From: Mesorhizobium sp. DCY119
Lineage (GTDB): Bacteria > Pseudomonadota > Alphaproteobacteria > Rhizobiales > Rhizobiaceae
Assembly (NCBI RefSeq): GCF_003590645.1
Contig: NZ_CP031834.1
Coordinates: 558,001 to 622,000, forward strand
DNA length: 64,000 nucleotides
Direction of reading: 5' to 3'
Under the pieces are notes generated by a model. It ran no database searches. It was not told where the DNA came from and was given only the letters and a program-made list of their open reading frames with translations. Of this stretch, positions 9,701-17,711 are shown piece after piece (the first letter of the stretch is position 1; each line of letters starts with the position of its first letter). The translations under genes and the position numbers were made by a program.

Positions 9701-9835
9701 GGCAAGGGCCAGCGGGTCGCCGTCGAAACGAAACCCAGGGATCAGCCGGCCGGCAAGCAGTTCATCGGCAAGCGTCGGCAGAAAGGCGGCACCGGGCGGG
9801 ATCGACAAGACCCGCGGCGTCGAGCGTAGACTCAT
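6704..9835 (-). CDS. addB: Double-strand break repair subunit AddB
   Basis: AddB-type partner of AddA, 1043 residues. The C-terminal nuclease domain is clear, with DILDYKTGSS near residue 910 and an upstream GTLFHAIMHRF region. The N-terminal region, where Bacillus AddB has an ATP-binding P-loop, reads PPGAAFLPTLADEL and has no GKT/S. I find only one cysteine in the whole protein (GRTCF), so the four-cysteine iron-sulfur staple of Bacillus AddB is absent. It overlaps murU upstream and addA downstream by 4 bp each. This is the alphaproteobacterial type of AddB, probably a structural and nuclease subunit without ATPase activity. Confidence 0.93.
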   Translation of the reverse strand: MSLRSTPRVLSIPPGAAFLPTLADELLAGRLIPGFRFDGDPLALADVTIYVPTRRAARELRGVFVDSSGGRAAILPTIRPLGEFDEDEALFNPEGSASLDLAPPIASIDRLLLLAPLVRSWKRRLPAHVASLFEEEIVVPASSADAVWLARDLAGLMDEIETEGSEWSRLRDLVSGDLANWWQVTLDFLEIVMTSWPAVLAERDLSNPAAHRSALIRLEAERLRLDPPQGPIIAAGSTGSIPATAELLSAIARLPRGAVVLPGLDKRMDERSWSVIAGDAPQPSVLGHPQYGLAKLLRKLGVLRADVDEIGTVKPDLAQRASFVGQALLPAETTDDWADHRQRISEESLTGAFADVTLLEAASERDEAVAIAIALRRAIEAPDSTAALVTGDRNLARRVSAELLRFGIQADDSGGTPLSNTPPGAFLRLMLQAAFNPGDPVAVLSLLKHPLLSLGIERSTVRHAAETIELVALRGGTGRPDVASLGALFEKRLEALADEGRKPFWFSRMTVRRIDEARAMLARLHDALAPLVAFRNDQTVELAAIIRATVTAMEALGRGADGSLTELYAGDAGEKLAELLRGLVAASAPFSFPAEEWPDIMDALVAPEVVKPAYGSDSRVSIWGALEARLLSVDTLVVGGLNEGVWPRKAQADRFMSRIMKTGIDLEPPERRIGQSAHDFEMAMGASKVILARSARSGDAPAVPSRWLQRILTFAGAEQAQAMRARGNELLGWARALDGGPQIPFAERPQPKPPLEARPHHFSVTEIETLRRDPYAIYARRILGLMPLDPLVRDPGAAERGTLFHAIMHRFSASSVDPRDGSALDVLLDAGRTCFIEALLPADVHAIWWPRFEKLAENIISWERTRAPSVNTRHAEERAEKTVVGASGVTLSGYADRVDVLPAGMADILDYKTGSSPSKAQAHTLLAPQLALEGALLKRGAFRELGRLEPSQLAFVRFKPNGEVFEESILEYNRKPRTAGDLSEEAWHRLEELLKHYGRLETGYLSRALPFREGETDGDYDHLARVLEWSAGGDGADNGGDDA

Positions 9836-10557
9836 GCGTCCTGCGCCAGCGCGGCGGCAACCACCGCTTCAGCCGGTGCGATGGCATCCGGCGTGCCGAC
9901 CGTGATCCACTGGCCTTCCATCTTCATGCCGAACAGGCGGCCGTCCGCGATGGCGCGATCGAAATAGAGGTTGAGCGAATGCGGTGTTGGTTCGGCGCCG
10001 TCGAAAATGCGCGGATTTATGATTGCCGCGCCGGCATAGATCATACCCGTCGGATCGCCGGCGGCGCGCGCCAAAGTGCCGTCGGGCGCGGCAAGGAAAT
10101 CCGTGCCGCCGCTGTGTCCGGTCGCCGAGTCGAGATCTGCAAGCATCAGAAGAATATCCATTCTCGATGCATCCCAGGCAAGGGCAAGCCGTTTCAGGTT
10201 CGGCTCGTCCCGATCGATCCAGAAGGTGTCGGCGTTCAGGATGTAGAAGGGTTTTGCGCCTAGTTCCGGCAGTGCCTTGACGATGCCGCCGGCCGAGTTG
10301 AGCAGGCTTTCGCTCTCATCGGAGATGATGATTGCCGGCTGCTTGCGGCCCGCGACATGGGCGACGATCTGCTCGGGAAGATAGTGGACATTGACCACCG
10401 CCCTGGTGACGCCGGCGGCGGCAAGACTGTCGAGGCCCCAGTCGAGCAGCGTCTTTCCGGCGATGCGCACCAGCGGCTTGGGCAGCGTTTCGGTGATCGG
10501 CAGCATGCGCTTGCCGAGGCCGGCAGCCAGCACCATGGCAATTTTTGGAGCGGTCAA
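9832..10557 (-). CDS. murU: MurU-like sugar-1-phosphate nucleotidyltransferase
   Basis: Nucleotidyltransferase of 241 residues with the GT-A signature MVLAAGLGKRMLPITETLPKP at about 8-28. The nucleotide-site motif NSAGGIVKAL and the metal-binding LNADTFW follow. It matches the short MurU type (N-acetylmuramate-1-phosphate uridylyltransferase) better than the longer mannose-1-P guanylyltransferases. The gene immediately upstream carries an AmgK-like sugar kinase domain, the known partner of MurU in the Pseudomonas peptidoglycan-recycling route AmgK-MurU. The start is probably TTG at 10557, which overlaps the tsaE stop and has GAGGA upstream; an ATG at 10536 is an alternative. The substrate is inferred, not shown. 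Confidence 0.82.
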   Translation of the reverse strand: MTAPKIAMVLAAGLGKRMLPITETLPKPLVRIAGKTLLDWGLDSLAAAGVTRAVVNVHYLPEQIVAHVAGRKQPAIIISDESESLLNSAGGIVKALPELGAKPFYILNADTFWIDRDEPNLKRLALAWDASRMDILLMLADLDSATGHSGGTDFLAAPDGTLARAAGDPTGMIYAGAAIINPRIFDGAEPTPHSLNLYFDRAIADGRLFGMKMEGQWITVGTPDAIAPAEAVVAAALAQDA

Positions 10558-12059
10558 ATCGATGCGTCCTCAGTGAGGCCGTGACGGTGATAGAAATCGC
10601 GCAGTTCGGCAAGTGCCGGATGGGAAAGCGCGCGGCGCAGATAGTCGCGGATGCGCGGCAGATGCTTCAGATAGTCCGGCTTGCCATCGCGGCGATCGAG
10701 GCGAACAAAAATGCCGAGGATTTTTGAATTCCGCTGCGCGGCCATGATCGCGTAGGCTTCCGCGAAAGCATTGGCGTCGAAACCGCCTGCGCTCGAGCGC
10801 GTGGCGACATAGGCTTCGACCGTGCTTGCATCGATCTCGACCGGCACCGTCACGCGGGCATCCATGGCGAGCGAGGCAACATCATAGGCGGCGGGACCGA
10901 TCAGCGCATCCTGGAAATCGATGATGCCGAGCCGGTCATGGCCGGTTCGGTCGCCGCGCCAGATGATGTTGGGCGAATGGAAATCGCGCAGCATCAGGGT
11001 TTTTTCCGCCTTGTCGACGCGGTCGAAAAGATCGTTCCAGACCTGCCGGAAGCCGGCACGGAGCGCATCGTCTGGCTGCTTGCCGGCAACCGCAGCAAAA
11101 TACCAGTCGAGCAGGAGTTCGACCTCGATCATCATCGCATCGCGATCGAAGGGCGGCACGGTGTGCACGACGCCGGGTTCGATGTCGATGCGATCCGGCC
11201 AGCTCTTGCCGTGCATCATGGCGAGCAGTTCTGCGGCGGCGGCATAGCGCCCGGCCACCGGCTTGCCCGCTTCCAGAAAACCTTCCGCGCCGAGATGTTC
11301 GATCAGCAGGAAACCGGCTTCGAGGTCCTGGGCGTGGATTTTCGGGACCGTGACATCGCCTTCCCGCAAGGCGCGGTCTATGGCGACGAAGGCCGAAACA
11401 GACTGCGCCGTGTGGGCGATCTCGGCATAGGGCTTTCCATCGCGCACCGGAGGCCCGAGCACCAGCCGAGGCGAGTTCATCAGCACACGTGCGGGCTGAT
11501 CGCCAAGCGTGACGATCTCGTAGGACCGCGCGGAGGCATCGCCGACGAAATGGCTGCGGTGAGCCTCGCCCCAACCGGCGGCGTGTAAAAAATCACGCGT
11601 GGCGAAGGAACGTGCGATGCGCTCGCCGAGCGCGCCGGACGCTGAAATCCTGACTGTGCGTCCTTCGCCTTCCTCGACCAGTTCGACCCGGGCTGCGGAA
11701 GGCGGCAATCTGTCTCCGGCCTTTTCGGGCCATTCGACCAGTGCCGCGCCCTGTTCCAACGCATCTTCAAAGCCGAGCTCGTCGAGCTCGTCGGCGGAGG
11801 ACAGCCGGTAAAGGTCGAAATGATGGACCGGCACGCGCGTTTCGTAGGACTGGACGAGCGTGAAGGTCGGGCTCGGGACTTCGAGCTCGGCGTCGCCCGC
11901 AAGAGCGCGGATCAGGCTGCGCGCCAGCGTCGTCTTGCCGGCGCCGAGATCGCCGTGCAGCGCAAGCACATCGCCCTTGCGCAACGTCAGCGCCAGGTCT
12001 TCGCCCAGCCGGACGGTCGCCTGCTCGTCGGCCAAAAAACGCTCGAACTCCATGGCCAT
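10554..12059 (-). CDS. tsaE: TsaE ATPase fused to AmgK-like anomeric sugar kinase
   Basis: Two-domain protein of 501 residues. Residues 1 to about 150 are TsaE, the ATPase needed for the tRNA t6A37 modification: P-loop GDLGAGKT at 36-43, then PSPTFTLVQSYE and HFDLYRL. Residues from about 165 on are an aminoglycoside-phosphotransferase fold of the AmgK type (COG3178), with the catalytic RDFHSPN near 358 and metal-binding DFQDA near 381. AmgK phosphorylates N-acetylmuramate and N-acetylglucosamine at C1 during wall recycling. The gene is 8 bases below divL and overlaps murU. The fusion recurs in alphaproteobacteria, and both active sites look complete. Confidence 0.92.
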   Translation of the reverse strand: MAMEFERFLADEQATVRLGEDLALTLRKGDVLALHGDLGAGKTTLARSLIRALAGDAELEVPSPTFTLVQSYETRVPVHHFDLYRLSSADELDELGFEDALEQGAALVEWPEKAGDRLPPSAARVELVEEGEGRTVRISASGALGERIARSFATRDFLHAAGWGEAHRSHFVGDASARSYEIVTLGDQPARVLMNSPRLVLGPPVRDGKPYAEIAHTAQSVSAFVAIDRALREGDVTVPKIHAQDLEAGFLLIEHLGAEGFLEAGKPVAGRYAAAAELLAMMHGKSWPDRIDIEPGVVHTVPPFDRDAMMIEVELLLDWYFAAVAGKQPDDALRAGFRQVWNDLFDRVDKAEKTLMLRDFHSPNIIWRGDRTGHDRLGIIDFQDALIGPAAYDVASLAMDARVTVPVEIDASTVEAYVATRSSAGGFDANAFAEAYAIMAAQRNSKILGIFVRLDRRDGKPDYLKHLPRIRDYLRRALSHPALAELRDFYHRHGLTEDASI

Positions 12060-12067
12060 GGAGACCG

Positions 12068-14635
12068 CTACTCCGCCGCTTCGCGGACGCCGGTGGGCGT
12101 GGTCGGGAACAGGCAGATCACGGTGGTGCCGCGATCCTTCCCGGTATCGATCCGGACCGAGCCGCCGTGAAGCTCGACGAAGCTTTTGACGATCGAAAGC
12201 CCGAGCCCCGCACCGCGCCGGCGGCCGCCGTTCACCCGCGGCTCGAAGCGCCGGAACACCGTGTCCAGAATCTCCGGCGCCATGCCGGGACCGTCGTCGT
12301 GCACGGCGAACTCGACGCCGTTCGCAGTCTGCCGGCAGGACAGCGAAATGGTGCTTGCCTCGGGCGCGTAGTTGGCGGCGTTGCTGAGCAGGTTGTAGAG
12401 GATCTGGCGAATGCGGGTCTCATCGCCGTGGAAGCTTTTTGGCGCCTGCGCGGCGTCGATCTTCAGCTTGATCGCATGTTCGTCGAGACGCTCGGCAACC
12501 AGCTCGGCGGCTGCGGCGATCGTCTGGTCGACGCGCACTTCGGCGATCTCCAGCTCCATGATGCCGGCATCGACGGTAGCAAGGTCGAGGATGTCGTTGA
12601 CGATGGTCAGAAGCACCGACGAGGACGAGCCGATATGGCCGAGATATTCGCGCTGGCGTGGCGCCAGCGGGCCGGTTGCCGGCAGCGACAGCAGTTCGGC
12701 AAAGCCGATGATGTTGGTGAGCGGTGAGCGCAGCTCGTAGGAAACGTGCTGGACGAAATCGTTTTTGAGCTGGTCGGCCTTTTCCAGCGCCTCGTTCTTG
12801 TCCTTCAGCGCGCGCTCGACATTGACGCTGTCGGTGACGTCGACGAAGGTGATCATCACCTGCCCGTTCGGCAGATGGATGACGGCATAGCGCAGGACGG
12901 TGCCGTTCTTCAGTTCCGTCTGGCCGCTGCCGTCGCGGCGCTCGTCGTCGAAACCGGTGACGGCTGCCACAAAGGTCGGCCAGGGACTGTTTTCCGCCAG
13001 CGCATCGCATTGCGCGCGGATCGCCGAGATGTGGGTCTTCGCTTCGACGGTTTCGGCAGGCAGGCCCCAAAGGTTGACGAAAGCCGGGTTGGACAGGCGT
13101 ATACGGCCGTCAGGCCCGAACACCGCAACACCTTCGGCAAGATTGTCGAGGGTTTCGCCCTGCACCCGCACGGCGGTGTGGTAGCGGCTTTCGAGGTCCA
13201 TGCGCTCGGTCAGGTTCTCGAACACCCAGGTAACGCCGCCCTTGGGTTGCGGATTGGCGATGACGCGGATGGTGCGGGAGTCCGGCAGATGCCACCAATG
13301 TTCCTGCGAATCGACGGAGCGATAGGCGCCGAGCAGGTTTTCCTTCCAGCGCCGCCATTCCGGCTGCTCGGCAATCTTGCCGTCACTGCGCAGCCTGTCG
13401 AGCAGCAGGGCATTGTCGGGCGCGCTCTCGAGAAACGCGACATCCAGATCCCAGAGCTTCTGGAACGCCTGGTTGAAGAAGCGCAGTTTTTCCTGCGGGT
13501 CGAAGATCGCCACCGCCGTGGTGAGTTGGTCGAGCGTGTCGGCATGGCTGCGAACCGTGCGCTCATATTCCTCGCGAATGGTCTCGACACCGCTCATGTC
13601 GAGCGCAATGCCGGCCGAACCCTCGCCGCCGGCAAAATCCGTCACCGAAAACATCCGGCGGTCGCCCTTCACCACGGTCGAAAGCGTCTGTTCGAACACC
13701 GGGTGGGCAAGATGCTGCTGCACGATCGATTCGCGCGCCGGCGTGCCAAGGAATTCCTTGCCTTCGCGCATAGCCGCTTCGGCATTCAACGCCTCGACCG
13801 CCTCTGCATAGGCGCGGTTGACCCATTTCAGGCGACCGTCGGCAGCCCGAATCCAGAACGGCATCTTCAGGGCGTCGATGAGCCCGAGCATGTTGTCGTA
13901 GTCGGCGGCGAGACGCTGGTTTTCCAGCTTCAGCCGTGCCTGGTTTCGCTGCGATTCGGAAAGCGCCACGAACCGGACCAGGAAATGCGACGGGCTCTTG
14001 CGGCCCTGAACTTCCAGCGGCGCGGAGGTCTGCGATTCGACGACGAGGTCGAAGGAGGCGCCCTTTTCGCGCAAGGCGGCAACCGCGTGGTCGAGGGCGG
14101 CGGCCGAGCGCGGCATCAGCCAGCGACCGAAGGCCAGGAACGCGGCGCGCTCTTCCGGTGCGCCGGCTTCCGCCGGCAAAGAGCCGATCAGCTCGGGCTT
14201 CTGTTTCTCGCTCGCCCATACCACGACGCGCTGGTCGCGCAGGTTGAGCAAGGCGTCGGAGCGCTGCAACGACGCATTCAGATCGGCGACTCGGGCACGC
14301 AGGTCGACATTTTCCGCGGAAATCCGGGCACGCTCGCGGATCAGGACAATGGCCGATACGAGGGCCGCGCCCATGACGCCGGCAAAGACGGCGAGCTGCA
14401 TGACTTCGACCGCGCTGACCGAAAGACCTGCCTTTCGCGCCACCACATCGGCCTGAGCCAGGGCAGCGTCAACCGAGGACAGTCCGAACACGGATGTAGC
14501 AGCCAGAAGGCGACGGGCCACCGGCCACCGCGGCATGCCAGCCGGCCAGAGTCCTGCCACTGAAGCAGCCTTGCTCGAATCCTCGTGGCCGCCGGTAACG
14601 GCCTGTCCCGCGTCTAGCGGGTTATCCCCCGGCAT
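12068..14635 (-). CDS. divL: DivL-type PAS sensor (tyrosine kinase homologue)
   Basis: Membrane-anchored cell-cycle sensor of 855 residues from the ATG at 14635, which has GGAGAGGAA upstream. An N-terminal membrane segment lies near residues 65-90 (VEVMQLAVFAGVMGAALVSA). Several PAS domains (about 120-560), a DHp domain and a HATPase_c domain (GPGMAP and GLGLSIV motifs) follow. The usual phospho-accepting histidine of the H-box is tyrosine: the box reads HVSYELRSPL, with Tyr at about 633. This is the hallmark of DivL, which in Caulobacter and Brucella reads DivK-P and controls CckA and CtrA. The position beside ahcY and HPr agrees with divL in other alphaproteobacteria. Confidence 0.9.
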   Translation of the reverse strand: MPGDNPLDAGQAVTGGHEDSSKAASVAGLWPAGMPRWPVARRLLAATSVFGLSSVDAALAQADVVARKAGLSVSAVEVMQLAVFAGVMGAALVSAIVLIRERARISAENVDLRARVADLNASLQRSDALLNLRDQRVVVWASEKQKPELIGSLPAEAGAPEERAAFLAFGRWLMPRSAAALDHAVAALREKGASFDLVVESQTSAPLEVQGRKSPSHFLVRFVALSESQRNQARLKLENQRLAADYDNMLGLIDALKMPFWIRAADGRLKWVNRAYAEAVEALNAEAAMREGKEFLGTPARESIVQQHLAHPVFEQTLSTVVKGDRRMFSVTDFAGGEGSAGIALDMSGVETIREEYERTVRSHADTLDQLTTAVAIFDPQEKLRFFNQAFQKLWDLDVAFLESAPDNALLLDRLRSDGKIAEQPEWRRWKENLLGAYRSVDSQEHWWHLPDSRTIRVIANPQPKGGVTWVFENLTERMDLESRYHTAVRVQGETLDNLAEGVAVFGPDGRIRLSNPAFVNLWGLPAETVEAKTHISAIRAQCDALAENSPWPTFVAAVTGFDDERRDGSGQTELKNGTVLRYAVIHLPNGQVMITFVDVTDSVNVERALKDKNEALEKADQLKNDFVQHVSYELRSPLTNIIGFAELLSLPATGPLAPRQREYLGHIGSSSSVLLTIVNDILDLATVDAGIMELEIAEVRVDQTIAAAAELVAERLDEHAIKLKIDAAQAPKSFHGDETRIRQILYNLLSNAANYAPEASTISLSCRQTANGVEFAVHDDGPGMAPEILDTVFRRFEPRVNGGRRRGAGLGLSIVKSFVELHGGSVRIDTGKDRGTTVICLFPTTPTGVREAAE

Positions 14636-14772
14636 GTCTTGTTCCTCTCCGCCGCCTGAATGCAAGACCGCCTTGATACTGCCCCTCGGATCCCCGCCCC
14701 CGGGCCCCAAGACGTCGCGAATCACAACAACATACAAGCTGGGCGAATCGCCGTGAAGAAGCTGATGCGGCA

Positions 14773-14808
14773 AAAAGAAAGCCGGGCGAAAAGTCAATCG
14801 CCCGGCTT
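14773..14808 (-). terminator. Rho-independent terminator after ahcY
   Basis: Arms GCCGGGCGA (14781-14789) and TCGCCCGGC (14798-14806) pair perfectly around an 8-base loop. On the minus strand the stem is followed by TTTCTTTTT. It lies about 30 bases beyond the ahcY stop and isolates ahcY from divL. Confidence 0.9.
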
Positions 14809-14836
14809 CAACATCTAGTAGTTTGGTTAATTCAAA

Positions 14837-16237
14837 TCAGTATCTGTAGTGTTCCGGCTTGAAAGGTCCTTGCTGGGTTACACCGATATAGGCGGCCTGT
14901 TCGCCGCTAAGCTCGGTGAGTTTCGCGCCAAGCTTGTCGAGATGCAGGCGCGCCACCTTTTCATCGAGATGCTTGGGCAGCACATAGACCTGATTCTGGT
15001 AGGTGCCGGGCTTCGTCCAGAGCTCGATCTGGGCGAGAACCTGGTTGGTGAAGGACGCCGACATGACGAAGCTCGGATGGCCGGTGGCGTTGCCGAGGTT
15101 GAGCAGGCGGCCTTCCGACAGAAGGATCATGCGCTTGCCATCCGGGAAGGAGATCATGTCGACCTGCGGCTTGACGTTGGTCCACTTCAGATTGCGCAGT
15201 GCGGCGACCTGAATCTCGTTGTCGAAGTGACCGATATTGCCGACGATGACCATGTCCTTCATCGCCCGCATATGGTCGAGGGTGATGACATCCTTGTTGC
15301 CGGTGGTGGTGATGACGATGTCGGCGGTGGGGGCCGCATCTTCAAGCGTGACGACCTCAAAGCCGTCCATCGCAGCCTGCAGGGCGCAGATCGGGTCGAC
15401 TTCCGTGACCTTGACGCGGGCGCCGGCGCCGCTGAGCGACGCAGCCGAACCCTTGCCAACATCGCCGTAACCGCAGACGACGGCGACCTTGCCGGCCATC
15501 ATCACGTCGGTGCCACGGCGGATGCCGTCGACCAGCGATTCCTTGCAGCCATACTTGTTGTCGAACTTCGACTTGGTGACGGAGTCATTGACGTTGATTG
15601 CCGGGAAGGGCAGCAGACCCTTCTTCTGCAGCTGATAGAGCCGGTTGACGCCGGTGGTGGTCTCTTCGGTAACGCCGCGGATCGCTTCGCGCTGCTTGGT
15701 GAAGAAGCCGGGCGACTGTGCCATGCGCTTCTTGATCTGGGCGAACAGGATTTCTTCTTCTTCGCTGCCGGGGTTCGACAGGACGTCCTCGCCTGCCTCG
15801 GCACGTGCGCCGATCAGGATGTACATGGTGGCGTCGCCGCCATCATCGAGGATCATGTTGGAGGTGCCGCCATCGGCCCACTGGAAGATCTTGTCGGTGT
15901 ACTGCCAGTATTCCTCCAGCGTCTCGCCCTTGATGGCGAAAACCGGGATGCCGGCCTCGGCGATAGCGGCGGCAGCATGATCCTGCGTCGAGAAGATGTT
16001 GCAGGAGGCCCAGCGGATGTCGGCGCCGAGCGCCTTCAGCGTCTCGATCAGAACCGCCGTCTGGATCGTCATATGAAGCGAGCCGGTGATACGGGCTCCC
16101 TTGAGCGGCTGTTCCTTGCCGAACTCCTCGCGGCAGGCCATCAGGCCCGGCATTTCGGTTTCGGCGATTTCGATTTCCTTGCGGCCCCAGCCGGCAAGCG
16201 AAAGGTCGGCAACGATGTAGTCTTTGCTACCAGACAT
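14837..16237 (-). CDS. ahcY: Adenosylhomocysteinase
   Basis: Cytoplasmic, NAD-dependent enzyme of 466 residues that reversibly hydrolyses S-adenosylhomocysteine to adenosine and homocysteine, closing the activated-methyl cycle. The NAD-binding motif [20 protein letters not shown] is at about 256. The substrate-site stretch [13 protein letters not shown] lies near 55, and the protein ends in the conserved PFKPEHYRY. The ATG at 16237 has CTGGAGC upstream; the earlier in-frame ATG 17 codons upstream lacks one. The gene ends at its own terminator. A palindromic operator lies 108 bases upstream of the start (see the entry at 16345), so it is probably controlled separately from the HPr gene. Confidence 0.98.
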   Translation of the reverse strand: MSGSKDYIVADLSLAGWGRKEIEIAETEMPGLMACREEFGKEQPLKGARITGSLHMTIQTAVLIETLKALGADIRWASCNIFSTQDHAAAAIAEAGIPVFAIKGETLEEYWQYTDKIFQWADGGTSNMILDDGGDATMYILIGARAEAGEDVLSNPGSEEEEILFAQIKKRMAQSPGFFTKQREAIRGVTEETTTGVNRLYQLQKKGLLPFPAINVNDSVTKSKFDNKYGCKESLVDGIRRGTDVMMAGKVAVVCGYGDVGKGSAASLSGAGARVKVTEVDPICALQAAMDGFEVVTLEDAAPTADIVITTTGNKDVITLDHMRAMKDMVIVGNIGHFDNEIQVAALRNLKWTNVKPQVDMISFPDGKRMILLSEGRLLNLGNATGHPSFVMSASFTNQVLAQIELWTKPGTYQNQVYVLPKHLDEKVARLHLDKLGAKLTELSGEQAAYIGVTQQGPFKPEHYRY

Positions 16238-16344
16238 TGCAGTGCTCCAGTGAATACGGTTTGCAGGCGCACCCGGAGCCATATTCACAACGGGCGCAAT
16301 TATGCCGCGTGACTATCAGATCACGGTCAAATCGACAATGGGAT

Positions 16345-16360
16345 ATAAAGAAATCTTTAT
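16345..16360 (-). promoter_or_regulatory. Palindromic operator ATAAAGA-AA-TCTTTAT upstream of ahcY
   Basis: Perfect 7-2-7 inverted repeat centred 115 bases upstream of the ahcY start, in the 152-base gap between the HPr gene and ahcY. The AT-rich palindrome stands out in GC-rich surroundings. Sites of this form (ATAAAG..CTTTAT) are known upstream of methionine-cycle genes in alphaproteobacteria, where ArsR-family SahR/SamR-type repressors sense S-adenosylhomocysteine or S-adenosylmethionine. The protein that binds here is not encoded in this window, so the assignment is by motif and target gene. Confidence 0.65.
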
Positions 16361-16389
16361 TCGTGCATATCCTGCAACGAACGCCGCGT

Positions 16390-16692
16390 TCAGATTTCCT
16401 CGCCGAAACGCGCCGAGATCAGCGCTTCGAGCGCATCCATCACCTGCTGCGCCTCCGGGCCGCTGGCGGTGACACGGATCGAGCAGCCGGGGCTGGCCGC
16501 CAACATCATCAGACCCATGATCGAGGTGCCGCCGACGGAAGTGCCATCCTTTTCGACGCGGACGTCAGCCTGAAAGCCTCCGGCGACCTGAACGAACTTC
16601 GCCGAGGCACGGGCATGCAGGCCACGCTGGTTGACGATCTGGAATTCCCTGCTGATCAGGCCATCCTTGGCAGAGAAGGGCAGACTGCTCAT
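16390..16692 (-). CDS. ptsH: HPr-family phosphocarrier protein
   Basis: Phosphocarrier of 100 residues. The phosphorylated histidine is His26 in GLHARAS. The regulatory serine region is SIMGLM with Ser57, the residue that HprK phosphorylates in HPr proteins that have it. It overlaps the EIIA-Man gene by 4 bp and lies near a short hprK. No sugar permease is present. This is the regulatory PTS found in alphaproteobacteria, fed by EI-Ntr and linked to carbon, nitrogen or envelope signals rather than to sugar uptake. Confidence 0.94.
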   Translation of the reverse strand: MSSLPFSAKDGLISREFQIVNQRGLHARASAKFVQVAGGFQADVRVEKDGTSVGGTSIMGLMMLAASPGCSIRVTASGPEAQQVMDALEALISARFGEEI

Positions 16693-17090
16693 TTGCTGCT
16701 CAACAGCTGGCTGGCGACATTGATGTATTTGCGTCCGGCCATCTGAGCCTCATCGAGGGCGAGCGCCATGTTGTCGCCCTTGCGCACGCTGGTGAGCTTG
16801 ATCAGCATCGGCAGGTTCATGCCGGCGATGATCTCGACGCGACCGGATTCCATCACCGAAATGGCAAGGTTGGACGGTGTGCCGCCGAACATGTCGGTCA
16901 GCACCACGACGCCGGAACCGGTGTCGGTCCGGGCAACGGCATCGACGATGTCGCGGCGACGCTGCTCCATGTCGTCATCGGCTCCGATGGCAACTGTCTC
17001 GAAATGTTCCTGCGGCCCGACGACGTGCTCGACGGCGTTGCGGAACTCCTCGGCCAGTTGACCGTGCGTCACGAGCACGAGTCCGATCAT
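16689..17090 (-). CDS. PTS EIIA component, mannose family
   Basis: Cytoplasmic EIIA-Man fold protein of 133 residues with its phospho-histidine at His9 in LVTHG. The stretch VVVLTDMFGGTPSNLA near 67-82 is typical of the family. There are no IIB, IIC or IID partners in the window, so it probably receives phosphate from HPr as the end point of a regulatory relay. Such a PtsM/EIIA-Man next to hprK and chvG is a standing arrangement in Rhizobiales and Brucella. It is coupled to the HPr gene by an ATGA overlap. A 172-base gap without genes separates it from hprK. Confidence 0.92.
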   Translation of the reverse strand: MIGLVLVTHGQLAEEFRNAVEHVVGPQEHFETVAIGADDDMEQRRRDIVDAVARTDTGSGVVVLTDMFGGTPSNLAISVMESGRVEIIAGMNLPMLIKLTSVRKGDNMALALDEAQMAGRKYINVASQLLSSK

Positions 17091-17262
17091 TCTGCTTAGG
17101 CTCCCGTCATGGCCCGTTCACGAGCGCATTGTATTGTGGCCGGTTGTCCCGGCATGGCCGGACGGCGGAGCGCTATCTTGTCGACGCGGCGGGCGTTGAC
17201 AAGTCCTAAAACGCTCGGAATTGGGCCATTTTGCCGCATCGCACCACGAACATGCACTCAAG

Positions 17263-17709
17263 TTACAAAAAAGGCGGCAAGGAAAGCCGGGCGGAGACCG
17301 CAAGAGCAGCGCCAGTGGCGTTGCGCGCGGCAAGCAGCAGGCAGGGCAGCCGGCAGCCGGCCATTTCCTCGAACCTGTCTTCCACAAGACGCTCGGTCTC
17401 AGCAGGCGAAACGAGCCGCACCAGAAGATCGATGACAGCGCATTCCTCGAAGCCGATCGGCTTCGGTCCCAGCCCGAAAACCTCCACGAGTCCGCAGATC
17501 GTCGGCGGCGCCTTGCACACCAAGCGTCCGCCACGCGCCGATATCAGCACCTGGTCGTCACTGAGCAGCCGGGCCAGCCGGTCTCTTGCCTGAAACTGCG
17601 CAATGAGGGTGAGCGCCAACGTGCTCTTGCCCGATCCCGACGCGCCCAGGATCAGAACGCCGCGATCGCCAAGCACAAGTGCCGTGCCGTGAAGGTTCGT
17701 GGCAACCAC
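17263..17709 (-). CDS. hprK: Short HPr kinase/phosphorylase (catalytic domain only)
   Basis: Protein of 148 residues that keeps only the C-terminal kinase domain of HprK; the Firmicute enzyme is about twice as long. The P-loop GASGSGKS is at 22-29. It is expected to phosphorylate the serine of HPr and so limit phospho-relay flow. Short HprK forms are normal in alphaproteobacteria. The GTG start at 17709 is set just before the chvG stop (a 2-base gap), so it is likely translated with chvG/chvI. This links the phospho-relay physically to an envelope two-component system. Confidence 0.9.
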   Translation of the reverse strand: MVATNLHGTALVLGDRGVLILGASGSGKSTLALTLIAQFQARDRLARLLSDDQVLISARGGRLVCKAPPTICGLVEVFGLGPKPIGFEECAVIDLLVRLVSPAETERLVEDRFEEMAGCRLPCLLLAARNATGAALAVSARLSLPPFL

Positions 17710-17711
17710 GA

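Noticed and set aside
12746-14563. A 605-codon frame on the plus strand
   Set aside because: Antisense to divL, whose PAS and HATPase motifs are clear; no own motif.
14849-16312. A 487-codon frame on the plus strand
   Set aside because: Antisense to ahcY, an unmistakable conserved enzyme.
16238-16389. A SAH or SAM riboswitch upstream of ahcY
   Set aside because: I could not draw the conserved stems of either class; a protein operator explains the only strong signal. A covariance-model search would decide.
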